From the NCBI GenBank assembly GCA_016191205.1, contig JACPPB010000001.1, forward strand, positions 1-64,000: DNA of 64,000 bases, in the 5' to 3' direction. This document shows, in pieces, positions 22,322 to 31,446 of the stretch; the stretch's first letter is position 1; the number at the start of each line of letters is the position of its first letter. The translations under genes were made by a program, and so were the position numbers. Under the pieces are notes generated by a model that made no database searches, was not told the origin of the DNA, and was given only the letters and a program-made list of their open reading frames with translations. Source of the stretch: Gammaproteobacteria bacterium. Lineage in GTDB: Bacteria; Pseudomonadota; Gammaproteobacteria; Pseudomonadales; Porticoccaceae.

Positions 22322-23311
22322 TCACGGGATATCCACCACCACGCCACCGCGCGCCGTGCCCGTCTCGATCAATTCATGGGCCGCTGCCGTGTCAGCGAGC
22401 GGGAAGCGCGCGGCGCTGCGGTGCAGCAGTTGCCCGCGCGCGAGCGCAGCGGAGATATCGACGATCGCCTGCCGCATCGCGGTCGCGGGCATCTCGTACA
22501 TGAACACCCAGCGCAGACTGAGATCCTTGTACATCATTTTGTAGAACGGCAGGACCGGGGTCGGCGCCGCCATGGAGGCATAGGTGGCGATGGTGCCGCC
22601 GGTGCGGATCGCGTCCAGCACGGCGCTGAAGTTGCCGCCGAATTCACCTTCCACCACCAGATCGACACCGGCGCCCCGGGTGAGGTCGAGTATTTCAGTG
22701 GCCGTGTTCGCGTTGGGGTGGTCGATCACCCAGTCGGCGCCGGCGGCGCGGCAGTCGGTCCGGCTGGCGGCGGAGCTGGCGGTGGCGATCACGGTGGCGC
22801 CGCACAGCTTGGCGAACTGAATCGCGTAATGGCCCACGCGGCCGGCACCTCCCGTGATGAGCACGGTGCGGTCCGCCAGCGGCCCGGCGAGGGTCACGGC
22901 GCGATGCGCGGTCATGGCAGGGATGCCGAGACCGGCTCCCGTCGCGAAATCCACGCTGGCCGGCAGTTGCACCGCAAACGACCCGGGCAGCGCGACATAC
23001 TGGGCCGCGGTGCCGCAGCGGCGCCGATGCTGGGCGTTGTAGACCCAGACGCGCTCGCCGACGCGGGCGGCGCTGACACCCGGACCCACTGCTTCGATTA
23101 CCCCGGCGCCATCGCTGTGGGGAATCACGGGGCCATCGTCGAGCAGGTTCGGCAGGGTGATGCCGGCGCGCTTCTTCACATCGGAGGGGTTCACGCCGGA
23201 GGCATGCAGTCGCACCAGTACCTCGCCGTGGCGCGGCGTTGGCGTGTCCCATGCGCCGAACTGGAGAGATGCCCCGGCGGGACCGAAACGCTCGTACCAG
23301 ACAGCCTGCAT
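22322..23311 (-). CDS. Zinc-independent NADPH:quinone reductase-like MDR protein
   Basis: This 329-residue medium-chain dehydrogenase/reductase resembles quinone oxidoreductases (QOR/zeta-crystallin type). It has an N-terminal GroES-like domain ([20 protein letters not shown]) and a Rossmann domain with [19 protein letters not shown], where AxxGxxG is typical of the NADPH-binding QOR group. The zinc ligands of alcohol dehydrogenases are not apparent. It is the last gene of a three-gene minus-strand operon, 13 bases after a luciferase-like oxidoreductase. The physiological substrate is unknown. Confidence 0.85.
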   Translation of the reverse strand: MQAVWYERFGPAGASLQFGAWDTPTPRHGEVLVRLHASGVNPSDVKKRAGITLPNLLDDGPVIPHSDGAGVIEAVGPGVSAARVGERVWVYNAQHRRRCGTAAQYVALPGSFAVQLPASVDFATGAGLGIPAMTAHRAVTLAGPLADRTVLITGGAGRVGHYAIQFAKLCGATVIATASSAASRTDCRAAGADWVIDHPNANTATEILDLTRGAGVDLVVEGEFGGNFSAVLDAIRTGGTIATYASMAAPTPVLPFYKMMYKDLSLRWVFMYEMPATAMRQAIVDISAALARGQLLHRSAARFPLADTAAAHELIETGTARGGVVVDIP

Positions 23312-23324
23312 GATGAATTCCCGT

Positions 23325-24260
23325 TCAGTCGCGGTGGAGTGGGATGTCGGCCAGCCGCGGCAGCACGGCCTCGATCAGGCGGCGGCTGTGGTCGAGCAGT
23401 TCGGCGTCGGTGTCGGCCAGCGGGCGCAGAATGAACTTGGCGATGCCTTCGCGCGCATAGGCGGCGATGGTGGCGAGACTCGCATCTTCGCCCACCGCCA
23501 GCAGGTGACCCAGATCGGCATCCGGCGCGGCGCGGCGAAACCGGCGCAATTCGCGCTGACAGACCGGATCGTCGGCGGAACCGAAGTGCACGAAGAAGCC
23601 GGTGCCGTAGTGTTCCGGGTCGATGTGGCGGTCGCTTTCCTTCAGTGCCGCCTGAATGCGCCGCCGCGCGCGGCCGGCACCGGCCGGGGATTCCAGGCCC
23701 GCCTGCCAGCCGGTGCCGAAGCGCACGGTGCGGCGGATGGCCGCTGCGCTGCTGCCGCCGATCCACAGCGGCAGCGGGTTTTGCACCGGCAGTGGTGATA
23801 TCACGGCGTCCTGATAGCGGTAGTGCTCGCCGTCCGTGCTCACCGGTTCGCCGCGCCACAGCCGCGAGATGATGTCGAGGCCTTCGTCGGTGCGTTGGCC
23901 GCGTCCCTTGGTCCCGCGTCCGGTGGCGGCCCATTCGGGCGCGGTATCGGCACCGATACCAAAGGCGGGCAGCAGACGCCCGCCGCTCAGAAAATCGATG
24001 GTCGCGCACTGTTTGGCCAGTACCAGCGGATCGCGCAGGGCAACCGACGCCACATTCATGCCGAACTTCAGGTGTTTGGATGCCCCCGCGATGGCCGCGA
24101 GCGCGGTCATGCATTCGAGGAAGGGTTCGTCCGACACCAGGCGGTCGGTTTGCCACAGGGAATCGATACCGCCCTGATCGCACAGCGCGACCCAGCGCCA
24201 GAAGTTGTCGGTTTCCGCGAAGGGAAACCGCGCCATGCCCAGTCCCACGCCGATGCCCAT
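23325..24260 (-). CDS. LLM-class flavin-dependent oxidoreductase
   Basis: This 311-residue protein has the luciferase-like monooxygenase TIM barrel, as in bacterial luciferase, alkanesulfonate monooxygenase and F420-dependent reductases. Visible landmarks are MGIGVGLGMARFPFAE at the N-terminus, GMNVASVALRDPLVLAKQ, DFLSGGRLLPAFGIG, and PLWIGGSSAAAIRRTVRFGTGW. These give the FMN/F420 cofactor fold, but sequence does not say which cofactor or substrate. It lies 15 bases after a second LLM gene, so both may work on the same compound. Confidence 0.83.
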   Translation of the reverse strand: MGIGVGLGMARFPFAETDNFWRWVALCDQGGIDSLWQTDRLVSDEPFLECMTALAAIAGASKHLKFGMNVASVALRDPLVLAKQCATIDFLSGGRLLPAFGIGADTAPEWAATGRGTKGRGQRTDEGLDIISRLWRGEPVSTDGEHYRYQDAVISPLPVQNPLPLWIGGSSAAAIRRTVRFGTGWQAGLESPAGAGRARRRIQAALKESDRHIDPEHYGTGFFVHFGSADDPVCQRELRRFRRAAPDADLGHLLAVGEDASLATIAAYAREGIAKFILRPLADTDAELLDHSRRLIEAVLPRLADIPLHRD

Positions 24261-24275
24261 ATCGGTGCGCCTCGG

Positions 24276-25277
24276 CTAGAACCGGAAGCGGTCGGCGGCA
24301 AAGGCCGCCAGGGTGGCTGCGACCGCGGCGGGCGCGGCGCCGGCCAGGGGCGCGATGATCTGGGTGTGAATACCGGCGTCGGCATCGGCGGCGATGCGCG
24401 CGCGGCATTCGTCGGCGCTGCCGATAACCGCAATCTCGTCCACCAGTGCATCGCTCAGCGCAGCGGCGGTGCGGACACGGTCGCGCGCCGCCCAGCCGGC
24501 GGCGATCTCGCCTGCCGCGCCCGCGAAGCCGGCCCAGGCGAGAAAATGGTTGTACACCGGGTTGGCGTAATAGGACGCGAAGGCGGCGCGGAACAGGCCG
24601 CGTGCCGCGGGCTTGTCCTCGGTCACCAACACCATGGCGCGGTTGACGATCTCCACGTCGCGCCAATCCTTGCCGGCGCGCGCGGCGCCGATCTTCACAT
24701 GCTCCAGTATTTTGGGCAGCGCGGAACGCGGCCACAGATTGATGATCACACCGTCGCCCACTTCGGCCGCGGTCTCGATCATCTTCGGGCGCAGCGCGGC
24801 AAGGTAAATCGGCGGCGGATTCTCCAGTGCTTCCTGGCGGTAGTTGCGGCTGCGCAGGCCATTCTGGTCGAAATCCGACTTTTCGCCGCGCAGCATCGAA
24901 CGCACCAGCAGCGCGGTGTTCCTGACGCGAGTGAGGGGCTTGTCGAAGGCGACCCCGTGCCAGTCGATCATCATGGTCTGGCTTGAGGTGCCGAGACCCA
25001 GTACGAAGCGTCCCGGCAGCAACTGACCGAGGGTGTTGGCGGTCGCGGCCAGCACCGCCGGAGTGCGGGTAAAGACGGGCGTCACCGCGACGCCGATGCG
25101 GATATGCTGGGTGATACCCGCAAGCGCCGCCGCCGTGGTCAGCGCGTCCGGAGCGCCGGCATCGGCGAACCAGGCGTCGTCGAAGCCGTGTTGCTCGGCC
25201 CAGCGCACGCGCTCCAGGGTGTCGGCGATGCGAGGGCCAGCGGGCAGGGTGACGGCGATGCGTTTGCGGAGTGTCAT
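24276..25277 (-). CDS. LLM-class flavin-dependent oxidoreductase
   Basis: This is a second luciferase-like oxidoreductase, 333 residues from ATG 25277. It begins MTLRKRIAVTLPAGPRI and shows VRWAEQHGFDDAWFADAG, IRIGVAVTPVFTRTPAVLAA, LLPGRFVLGLGTSS and PPIYLAALRPKMIETAAEVGDG, the pattern of the F420-dependent group such as methylenetetrahydromethanopterin reductase-like proteins. It is the first gene of the operon. A 54-bp repeat begins three bases upstream of its start codon and is found again before an unrelated operon at 35.7 kb. Confidence 0.83.
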   Translation of the reverse strand: MTLRKRIAVTLPAGPRIADTLERVRWAEQHGFDDAWFADAGAPDALTTAAALAGITQHIRIGVAVTPVFTRTPAVLAATANTLGQLLPGRFVLGLGTSSQTMMIDWHGVAFDKPLTRVRNTALLVRSMLRGEKSDFDQNGLRSRNYRQEALENPPPIYLAALRPKMIETAAEVGDGVIINLWPRSALPKILEHVKIGAARAGKDWRDVEIVNRAMVLVTEDKPAARGLFRAAFASYYANPVYNHFLAWAGFAGAAGEIAAGWAARDRVRTAAALSDALVDEIAVIGSADECRARIAADADAGIHTQIIAPLAGAAPAAVAATLAAFAADRFRF

Positions 25278-25279
25278 GG

Positions 25280-25333
25280 CGCGGTTCCCGGGAAAGCCGC
25301 AGTCTGGCATTTTGTCGGGCTTCGGCTCAACCG
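25280..25333 (+). repeat. 54-bp dispersed repeat, copy A
   Basis: This matches 35712-35765 at 45 of 54 positions, with the last 37 bases agreeing at 34. The core reads GGCATTTTGTCGGGC. It lies immediately before the start of a minus-strand LLM oxidoreductase gene. Its nature is unknown: a regulator site and a small degenerate mobile remnant are both possible. Confidence 0.7.
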
Positions 25334-25661
25334 CAAAACGCCGCGCTGTTTCATTGACGTCGCGCTAACTTTGACAGCATGAAGCCTGGTAAAAGGGAAG
25401 GGTGGGCAGGGCAGGGCGAATCGTAGCTGGATCATTCTCGGCAGGAGTTCGAGGGTCAACTGCACTATGACCGTCCGGGACCGAGTGGCGTTGCTATACC
25501 TGAAAAACCTGCAAAGGCGAGCATCCGATTGCCTCCGCATATCCCGCCGTGGTGTGGTGCAGTGGAGAGCCGGATCGAATGTTTCGGTTATTGTGTGTGC
25601 GCCGCTGTCGTTATCGAGTTGTGCGTCCGACCCGGCGCAGGGTCCGGTTTAACCGTCTCTG
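25334..25661. other. Intergenic region between the LLM operon and ectR
   Basis: About 330 bases without a convincing gene. A 61-codon plus-strand frame at 25467-25652 ends with LSSCASDPAQGPV, which looks a little like a lipoprotein signal, but it has no ribosome binding site and stops just after. Promoter elements for the minus-strand LLM operon should lie here, but I could not pick one with confidence. Confidence 0.3.
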
Positions 25662-26156
25662 CTATTCCACAGCAACCGTCGGGTCGCGCTGAGCCAGAGC
25701 GCCGATCGCAAGTATCGGTGCCGCGTCGATGTTGTCGGCGTCCATCATGTGGGCGACGCGTTGCACCGCTGCCAGGATCATGTGCTGCTCCCAGGCTTCA
25801 AGATGATTGAATTCCGCCACGAATTGTTGCTGCAACGGCTGGGGTGCATTCCTTAGCACCGTTTCCGCAGCGGGCTGCAGGCGCAGTAACACCTTGCGCT
25901 TGTCGCCCCGTGCCCGCTCCCGGACTACCAACTGCCGCGTTTCGAGGCGATCGAGAATACTGGTGACCGTACCTTGGCTCAGGCTGATGTCGCGTGCCAG
26001 ATCGCCGACGCTGAGTTCACCGTGGTTGCGGATTGCCTGCAGTACCAGCAATTGCGGTGAGGTCAGTCCAACGGTTTTCATGAGGTAGCGGGAGTGCAGG
26101 TCGGTGGCGCGAATGACCCGACGCAGTGCGATAAGAACTTCTGCAATGACTTCCAA
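25662..26156 (-). CDS. ectR: MarR-family regulator EctR, ectoine operon repressor
   Basis: The 164-residue protein is a MarR-type winged helix regulator. Key parts are RYLMKTVGLTSPQLLVLQAI, the recognition helix region DISLSQGTVTSILDRLE, and the wing RERARGDKRKVLL. EctR proteins of this type repress ectoine genes at low salt in methylotrophic gammaproteobacteria. The divergent position directly upstream of ectABCD-ask supports that name. TTG at 26156 is the only start after an in-frame stop that keeps the N-terminal helix; translation from a later ATG would remove it. Confidence 0.85.
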   Translation of the reverse strand: MEVIAEVLIALRRVIRATDLHSRYLMKTVGLTSPQLLVLQAIRNHGELSVGDLARDISLSQGTVTSILDRLETRQLVVRERARGDKRKVLLRLQPAAETVLRNAPQPLQQQFVAEFNHLEAWEQHMILAAVQRVAHMMDADNIDAAPILAIGALAQRDPTVAVE

Positions 26157-26381
26157 AGCTGAATTCCATCATATCCAGCGGGAGAGCCGATGATTCTAGC
26201 AGGCCGCAACCAAGTTGCTGGCGGAGATTTGCCGGAGTGTCGGTTTCGTACGGTTTTCGTCACTCTGTGACCGGATGGGTGCATCGTCTTGCGCTCCCGG
26301 GCACCTTGCTCCCTGACGTCATCCCCAGTCTTGTCCAGGCAGTTCTAACTGTAAGGGTCGCGGAGCAAGGATGCCGTCAGC

Positions 26382-26409
26382 TTGCCAAAGCTTATTGTTT
26401 GTGTACAAT
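26382..26409 (+). promoter_or_regulatory. Promoter reading toward ectA
   Basis: TTGCCA (26382-26387) and TACAAT (26404-26409) are 16 bp apart, a good sigma-70 promoter. It would give a leader of about 170 nt before the ectA ATG. Confidence 0.5.
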
Positions 26410-26418
26410 TCAAATTGT
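26405..26418. promoter_or_regulatory. Candidate EctR operator 1
   Basis: ACAATT-CA-AATTGT is a perfect palindrome with a 2-base spacer and overlaps the -10 of the promoter above. Characterised EctR sites are 8-bp half-sites separated by 2 bp, the same geometry. A repressor bound here would block RNA polymerase. Confidence 0.45.
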
Positions 26419-26488
26419 CGGTTATTTCAGCGCATCAGTTATATTTTTTTGTCTAATTAAATTAAAATTATTAGCAATTAAAACATAT

Positions 26489-26506
26489 GGTTATTATTGA
26501 ATAACC
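26489..26506. promoter_or_regulatory. Candidate EctR operator 2
   Basis: GGTTATT-ATTG-AATAACC is an 18-bp palindrome with perfect 7-bp arms. It lies about 80 bp before ectA in the AT-rich block. Its total length equals that of the known EctR site type. Confidence 0.4.
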
Positions 26507-26584
26507 GCTTCTGGGCAAAGTTGCGTTATCCGTGGAAATGCCATCCTTTAGTGCATTGTTGCGAATGTAATTTAAGGCGATGTG

Positions 26585-27160
26585 ATGGGACCTGACAGTA
26601 CTTCAGATCAAGAGGCGAGGCGGCGCGCCGACTGCGATATCGCGCTGACGCTCCGTGAGCCTCACACTGACGATGGGCCCGGAGTGTTCAATCTGATCGC
26701 ACGCTGTCCGCCTCTGGATCCCAATTCCCGCTACTGCAACCTGTTGCAGTGCAGCCATTTCGCCACCACGTCGATCATTGCTATCGCGGATGCCGGCGAA
26801 CACGCGGTGGTCGGTTTTATCTCCGGGTACCGGATGCCGGCCCGACCGGACACCCTGTTTGTCTGGCAGGTGGCGGTGGACGCCGCGGTGCGGGGTCTCG
26901 GGCTGGGGTCGCGCCTGCTGACGGGATTGCTGGCGCGCCCGGCGCTGGCCGACATCCGCTTTCTCGAAACCACCATAGGCCCCGACAACAGCGCTTCCTG
27001 GGCACTGTTCGAGCGCTTGGCGGAGCGTCTGTCGGCCGCCGTTGCGACCACGACCCTGTTTGAATCACAGCGCCATTTCGGAGGTCGGCATCCGGACGAG
27101 ATCCTGTGCCGCATCGGACCCTTCGACAGCCCCGCAGCCGGTGCGGCTCGTTCCCCATAA
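26585..27160 (+). CDS. ectA: L-2,4-diaminobutyrate N-acetyltransferase
   Basis: EctA acetylates L-2,4-diaminobutyrate to N-gamma-acetyldiaminobutyrate, the second ectoine-specific step. The roughly 191-residue GNAT protein has the EctA signature CPPLDPNSRYCNLLQCSHFA near residue 45, an acetyl-CoA loop in VRGLGLGSRLL, and TTIGPDNSASWALF. AAGG lies six bases before ATG 26585; an in-frame GTG at 26582 is the alternative start. It is the first gene of the ectABCD-ask operon, which supports osmotic adaptation. Confidence 0.95.
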   Translation: MGPDSTSDQEARRRADCDIALTLREPHTDDGPGVFNLIARCPPLDPNSRYCNLLQCSHFATTSIIAIADAGEHAVVGFISGYRMPARPDTLFVWQVAVDAAVRGLGLGSRLLTGLLARPALADIRFLETTIGPDNSASWALFERLAERLSAAVATTTLFESQRHFGGRHPDEILCRIGPFDSPAAGAARSP

Positions 27161-27187
27161 CGACTAGATCAACCAAGGAGGCAATGC

Positions 27188-28462
27188 ATGGATATTTTCA
27201 GCGAACTCGAATCCTCGGCGCAGTGCTACGCCGATTCCTTCCCGGTAGTTTTCAGTCACGCCCGGGGCGCCCATCTCTATGACGAGGAGGGCAATGACTA
27301 TCTCGACTTTCTTGCCGGGGCCGGATCCCTGAACTACGGACACAATCACCCGGTATTGAAAGAAGCCCTACTCGACTACATCCGGGACGATGGCATCGCC
27401 CATAGCCTCGATATGCACACGGTGGCCAAGGCACGCTTCATGACCGCCTTTCGCGATCGGATCCTGGCGCCACGCGGGTTCGATTATCGTCTGCAATTCA
27501 CTGGCCCCACGGGCACCAATGCGGTGGAGGCGGCACTGAAACTGGCGCGCAAGGCCAAGAGCCGCGCCTCGGTGATCGCTTTCACCAATGGTTTTCACGG
27601 CGCCACCCTGGGTGCCTTGGCCGCAACCGGCAACCAGCATCACCGTGGCGGCGCCGGGATGCCCCTGGTCCATGTGGACCGCATGCCTTACGCCGGTTAT
27701 CTAGGCCGCGACGGCGACACCCTGCGGTATCTCGACCGGATGCTGAGCGATCCGTCGAGCGGTATCGATCGGCCGGCTGCGGTCATCGTTGAAACCGTGC
27801 AGGGCGAAGGCGGGCTCAACACCGGCAGCAACGCCTGGCTGCAGGGACTGGAACACCTGTGTCGCAAGCACGATATGTTGCTGATCGTCGATGACATTCA
27901 GGCCGGCTGCGGGCGTACAGGCACCTTCTTCAGTTTCGAGGAGAGCGGTATCCACCCGGATCTGGTGACGCTGTCCAAATCCCTGAGTGGCTACGGCCTG
28001 CCGATGGCGCTGCTGCTGTACCGACCCGAACTGGATCTCTGGAAGCCGGGCGAACACAACGGGACTTTTCGGGGCAACAACCACGCCTTTGTCACCGCCG
28101 CCGCGGCCCTGGAACACTTCTGGGCCGATGATCGCTTCGCCGAATCCGTGCGTGCCAAAGCTGCTCTGCTGGGTCAGGGGTTGCGGCGCCTGAGTGAGCG
28201 TTTCGGGGTTGCCCGCCTGCGTGTCAAGGGTCGCGGGCTGATGCAGGGCCTGGAGTGCCCCGACGGCGAAACCGCCACCCACATCAGCCGCGCGGCATTC
28301 GCCCGTGGCCTCATCATCGAAACCTCGGGCAACCGCGGCCAGGTACTGAAATGCCTGTGCCCGCTGACCATCACGGAGGATGAGTTGCGCGACGGCCTGC
28401 AACGCCTCGCGGCGAGTGTGGCGGAGGTGCTGACCGGCCATCAGGCCGCCCGGATCTCCTGA
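27188..28462 (+). CDS. ectB: Diaminobutyrate-2-oxoglutarate transaminase
   Basis: EctB converts aspartate semialdehyde to L-2,4-diaminobutyrate with glutamate as amino donor, the first committed step of ectoine synthesis. The 424-residue class III aminotransferase shows [51 protein letters not shown] and the PLP lysine in [21 protein letters not shown] lies about six bases upstream of the start. The gap after ectA is 27 bases. Confidence 0.96.
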   Translation: MDIFSELESSAQCYADSFPVVFSHARGAHLYDEEGNDYLDFLAGAGSLNYGHNHPVLKEALLDYIRDDGIAHSLDMHTVAKARFMTAFRDRILAPRGFDYRLQFTGPTGTNAVEAALKLARKAKSRASVIAFTNGFHGATLGALAATGNQHHRGGAGMPLVHVDRMPYAGYLGRDGDTLRYLDRMLSDPSSGIDRPAAVIVETVQGEGGLNTGSNAWLQGLEHLCRKHDMLLIVDDIQAGCGRTGTFFSFEESGIHPDLVTLSKSLSGYGLPMALLLYRPELDLWKPGEHNGTFRGNNHAFVTAAAALEHFWADDRFAESVRAKAALLGQGLRRLSERFGVARLRVKGRGLMQGLECPDGETATHISRAAFARGLIIETSGNRGQVLKCLCPLTITEDELRDGLQRLAASVAEVLTGHQAARIS

Positions 28463-28504
28463 GGACAATATGTCATCCCGAAATCATCGAGGACAACAAC
28501 GCCA

Positions 28505-28903
28505 ATGATCGTACGCAATCTGAGAGAAGCAGTGACAACCGGACGCCGGATCCAGAGCAATGGCTGGGAAAGTACCCGGTTGTTGCTGAAGGACGATAAC
28601 GCCGGGTTTTCGTTTCATATCACCACCATCTATCGCGGTGCCGAACTGCCCATGCACTACCGCAACCACATCGAATCGGTGTACTGCATTGACGGCTACG
28701 GTGAAGTGGAAACCGTTGCCGATGGCAAGGTCTATCCGGTGGCGCCGGGGACGCTTTATGTACTCGATCAACGCGATCAGCACATCCTGCGCGCCGAAAC
28801 CGAAATGGTGATGGCCTGCGTGTTCAACCCGCCGCTCAACGGCACCGAGGTCCACGACGCCGAGGGCGTCTATCCCCTGGAAGCCGAAGCGGTGGTGGAC
28901 TGA
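28505..28903 (+). CDS. ectC: L-ectoine synthase
   Basis: EctC is a cupin enzyme that closes N-gamma-acetyldiaminobutyrate into the ectoine ring, using iron. The 132-residue protein has the family start [14 protein letters not shown] and the cupin segments [18 protein letters not shown] and [17 protein letters not shown], containing candidate metal-binding glutamate, tyrosine and histidine. It ends with the usual acidic [11 protein letters not shown]. It stands between ectB and ectD with short gaps. Confidence 0.97.
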   Translation: MIVRNLREAVTTGRRIQSNGWESTRLLLKDDNAGFSFHITTIYRGAELPMHYRNHIESVYCIDGYGEVETVADGKVYPVAPGTLYVLDQRDQHILRAETEMVMACVFNPPLNGTEVHDAEGVYPLEAEAVVD

Positions 28904-28928
28904 GTAGACAGATCCGGAGAATCAAGCC

Positions 28929-29858
28929 ATGAATTCCGAAGCCATCGACTTGTATCCGTCCCGGGGTGGGCGGGCCGCAACCCTGAGCCCAAGGGTGGAT
29001 CCGGTCGTCCACGCCCCCGCCGAGCGCGAGCCGCCGGTGGCACGCGCGCTGATCACCGCCTACGAGGAACAGGGCTTTCTGGTGCTCGACGAACTGTTCA
29101 CGAGCGCGGAAATTGCCGCCATGCGGGCCGAGCTCGAACGCCTGCGCGGCGACGCCCTGATCGCACAGCGGCCCGAGGCGATCCGTGAGCGGGAAACCGG
29201 TGCCCTGCGCTCGCTGTTTCGGGTACATCAGCTGAGCCCACTGTTTGCCGCGGTGGCGGCTGATCCACGCCTGGTCGAGCTTGCGCGCCACATTCTCGAC
29301 GACGAGGTCTACATCCACCAGTCACGGCTGAACTACAAGCCGGGGTTTGGCGGAAAAGAGTTCTACTGGCATTCCGATTTCGAAACCTGGCATGTGGAAG
29401 ACGGCATGCCCCGGATGCGCGCCCTGAGTCTGTCGATCGCGCTGACCGAAAACCACGCCCACAACGGGCCGCTGCTGCTGTTGCCAGGCTCCCATCGCAG
29501 CTATGTCGTCTGCACCGGCGAGACACCGGCCAATCACTACCAGCAGTCGCTGGTGAAGCAGGAATACGGTGTGCCGAGCGATGCCTGCCTGTGGGAGCTC
29601 GCCGCGCAGGGCGGCGGGCTGGTCGCCGCCACCGGTCCGGCCGGCACCGCCACGATCTTCGATTGCAACACCATGCACGGCTCCAACGGCAACATCACGC
29701 CGGATCCGCGCAGCAATGTATTTTTTGTGTACAACGCGCTGACCAACGCACTGCGTGCTCCTTACTGTGGGTTGCGGCCGCGCCCGGGGTTTATCGCTGC
29801 GCGAGGCGACATCGCGCCGGTCGTCGCCACCCCCCTTGCGCTCGACCGGACAAACTGA
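28929..29858 (+). CDS. ectD: Ectoine hydroxylase
   Basis: EctD is an iron(II)/2-oxoglutarate dioxygenase that makes 5-hydroxyectoine from ectoine. In this 309-residue protein the metal ligands are His148 and Asp150 (WHSDFETWH) and His250 (CNTMHGSNG). The EctD signature segment FETWHVEDGMPRMRALS is complete. Its presence indicates that hydroxyectoine, a better desiccation and heat protectant, is made. It follows ectC by 25 bases, in the order ectABCD-ask seen in several halotolerant proteobacteria. Confidence 0.96.
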   Translation: MNSEAIDLYPSRGGRAATLSPRVDPVVHAPAEREPPVARALITAYEEQGFLVLDELFTSAEIAAMRAELERLRGDALIAQRPEAIRERETGALRSLFRVHQLSPLFAAVAADPRLVELARHILDDEVYIHQSRLNYKPGFGGKEFYWHSDFETWHVEDGMPRMRALSLSIALTENHAHNGPLLLLPGSHRSYVVCTGETPANHYQQSLVKQEYGVPSDACLWELAAQGGGLVAATGPAGTATIFDCNTMHGSNGNITPDPRSNVFFVYNALTNALRAPYCGLRPRPGFIAARGDIAPVVATPLALDRTN

Positions 29859-29942
29859 ACGCCGGCATGTCAGCCGGGGCTGCGGGGTGGTTCCGCAGTG
29901 TTCGCGCGCGCCGAGGGGCCTAACAGCAGCTGGGATGATCTC

Positions 29943-31373
29943 ATGACCCATACCGTGGAAAAAATCGGCGGCACCTCGATGAACGATTACGTCGCCGTGC
30001 GCGACAATATCATTCGCGCGCCCGCGAATCCCTACGACCGGATCTTCGTGGTATCGGCCTACGGGGGTGTCACCGACCTGCTGCTGGAGCACAAAAAAAC
30101 CGCCCAGCGGGGGGTGTTTGCGAGTTTTTCCGATGTTCGGGAGGCTGGCGCCTGGACCGATGCCTTGACCGCGGTGCGCGCACGCCTGGAAGCCATCAAC
30201 GGCCAACTGTTCACTTCGGCTGCCGATAGCGCTGAGGCTGACGCCTTTGTCGCCGCTCGCCTCACCGAGGCCGAGCGCTGTCTGACCGGTCTCGACCGGC
30301 TCTGCCGCCACGGCCACTTTCAACTCGAGAGTCATCTAGCCACGGTGCGGGAGATGCCCGCCAGCATTGGCGAGGCCCACAGTGCCTGGAATCTGGCCCG
30401 ACTGCTGGCCCGGGACGGGCTGCGCACCCGCTTCGTCGATCTGACCGGCTGGAGCGACGACACCGTGCAGCTGTCTCTTGATGAGCGCATCTGTGCAGGT
30501 CTCGCGGATGTCGAGGTGGCGCGCGAACTGCCCATCGTCACCGGCTACGCATACAGCGAAGGCGGCCTGATGGCCCGCTTCGACCGTGGTTACAGCGAGA
30601 TGACCTTCAGCCGCACCGCCGTGCTCACCGGAGCCACCGAGGCGATCATTCACAAGGAATACCACCTCAGCAGCGCCGACCCGGCGGTGGTGGGAGCAGA
30701 TCGCGTGGTGCCGATCGGCCGCACCAACTACGACGTGGCCGATCAACTCGCCAACCTGGGCATGGAGGCCATCCATCCGCGCGCCGCCAAGGGTCTGCGC
30801 CAGTCCGGCATTCCGTTGCGCATCAAAAATACCTTTGAGCCTGAGCACGGCGGTACTGTGATCACCCACGACTATGTGAGCGCCAAGCCCTGTGTCGAGA
30901 TCATCGCCGGGCGCAGGAACGTCTATGCGCTGGAAATGTTCGACCAGGGCATGATGGGCCGCTTTGCCCACTATGATCAGACTTTGCTCGCCACCCTTGA
31001 GCGCTTCCGCGTCGGCATCATCAGCAAGGACTGCAACGCCAATACCCTGACGCACTATTTGTCGTGCAATCTGAAGACCGTCAAGCGCGTCCAGCAGGCT
31101 CTCACCGATACCCTTCCGGAGGCTGAATTCAACCTGCGTCGGGTGGCGATGGTATCTGCCATCGGCAGCGACATGCGGGTGCCGGGACTGCTGGCCGAAA
31201 CCGCGGCTGCGTTGGCTGCGGAGGGCATTTCCATCCTCGCCATGCACCAGTCCCTGCGCCAGGTCGACATGCAGTGCGTGATCGACGAGCGCGACTACGA
31301 AGCCGCCGTCCGTGCGCTGCACCGTCACCTGGTAGAACGCCACGATCACGGCGCGGCAATTTGCGCCGCCTGA
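29943..31373 (+). CDS. ask: Ectoine-specific aspartate kinase
   Basis: This aspartokinase phosphorylates aspartate to feed aspartate semialdehyde into ectoine synthesis. The 476-residue protein is the Ask_Ect type, which is separate from the lysine/threonine-feedback-regulated enzymes. Signatures are KIGGTSM near the N-terminus, VSAYGGVTDLLLE, TGYAYSEGGLMARFDRGYSE, and C-terminal ACT-like domains (AMVSAIGSDMRVPGL, ISILAMHQSLRQVDMQCVI). ATG at 29943 fits the family start; upstream codons from 29898 do not. It completes the operon. Confidence 0.93.
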   Translation: MTHTVEKIGGTSMNDYVAVRDNIIRAPANPYDRIFVVSAYGGVTDLLLEHKKTAQRGVFASFSDVREAGAWTDALTAVRARLEAINGQLFTSAADSAEADAFVAARLTEAERCLTGLDRLCRHGHFQLESHLATVREMPASIGEAHSAWNLARLLARDGLRTRFVDLTGWSDDTVQLSLDERICAGLADVEVARELPIVTGYAYSEGGLMARFDRGYSEMTFSRTAVLTGATEAIIHKEYHLSSADPAVVGADRVVPIGRTNYDVADQLANLGMEAIHPRAAKGLRQSGIPLRIKNTFEPEHGGTVITHDYVSAKPCVEIIAGRRNVYALEMFDQGMMGRFAHYDQTLLATLERFRVGIISKDCNANTLTHYLSCNLKTVKRVQQALTDTLPEAEFNLRRVAMVSAIGSDMRVPGLLAETAAALAAEGISILAMHQSLRQVDMQCVIDERDYEAAVRALHRHLVERHDHGAAICAA

Positions 31374-31446
31374 CATGAGACCGGCAACAGCGGCCGCCTG
31401 ACCGCGACCGTTTTGTTACGCCTGCCGCTGACCGCCGGAGCTTCGA

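Larger units (their letters stand above)
26157..26584. other. ectR-ectA divergent control region
   Basis: This 428-base region holds no gene. Its right half (26380-26510) is strongly AT-rich against a GC-rich genome. It contains a promoter reading toward ectA and two palindromes, listed separately. No clear ectR promoter was identified, though a minus-strand TAGAAT occurs at 26197-26192. Confidence 0.6.

Noticed and set aside
25467-25652. Short frame ending in a lipobox-like LSSCASDP
   Set aside because: The hydrophobic stretch before the cysteine is too short, there is no ribosome binding site, and the mature part would be seven or eight residues.
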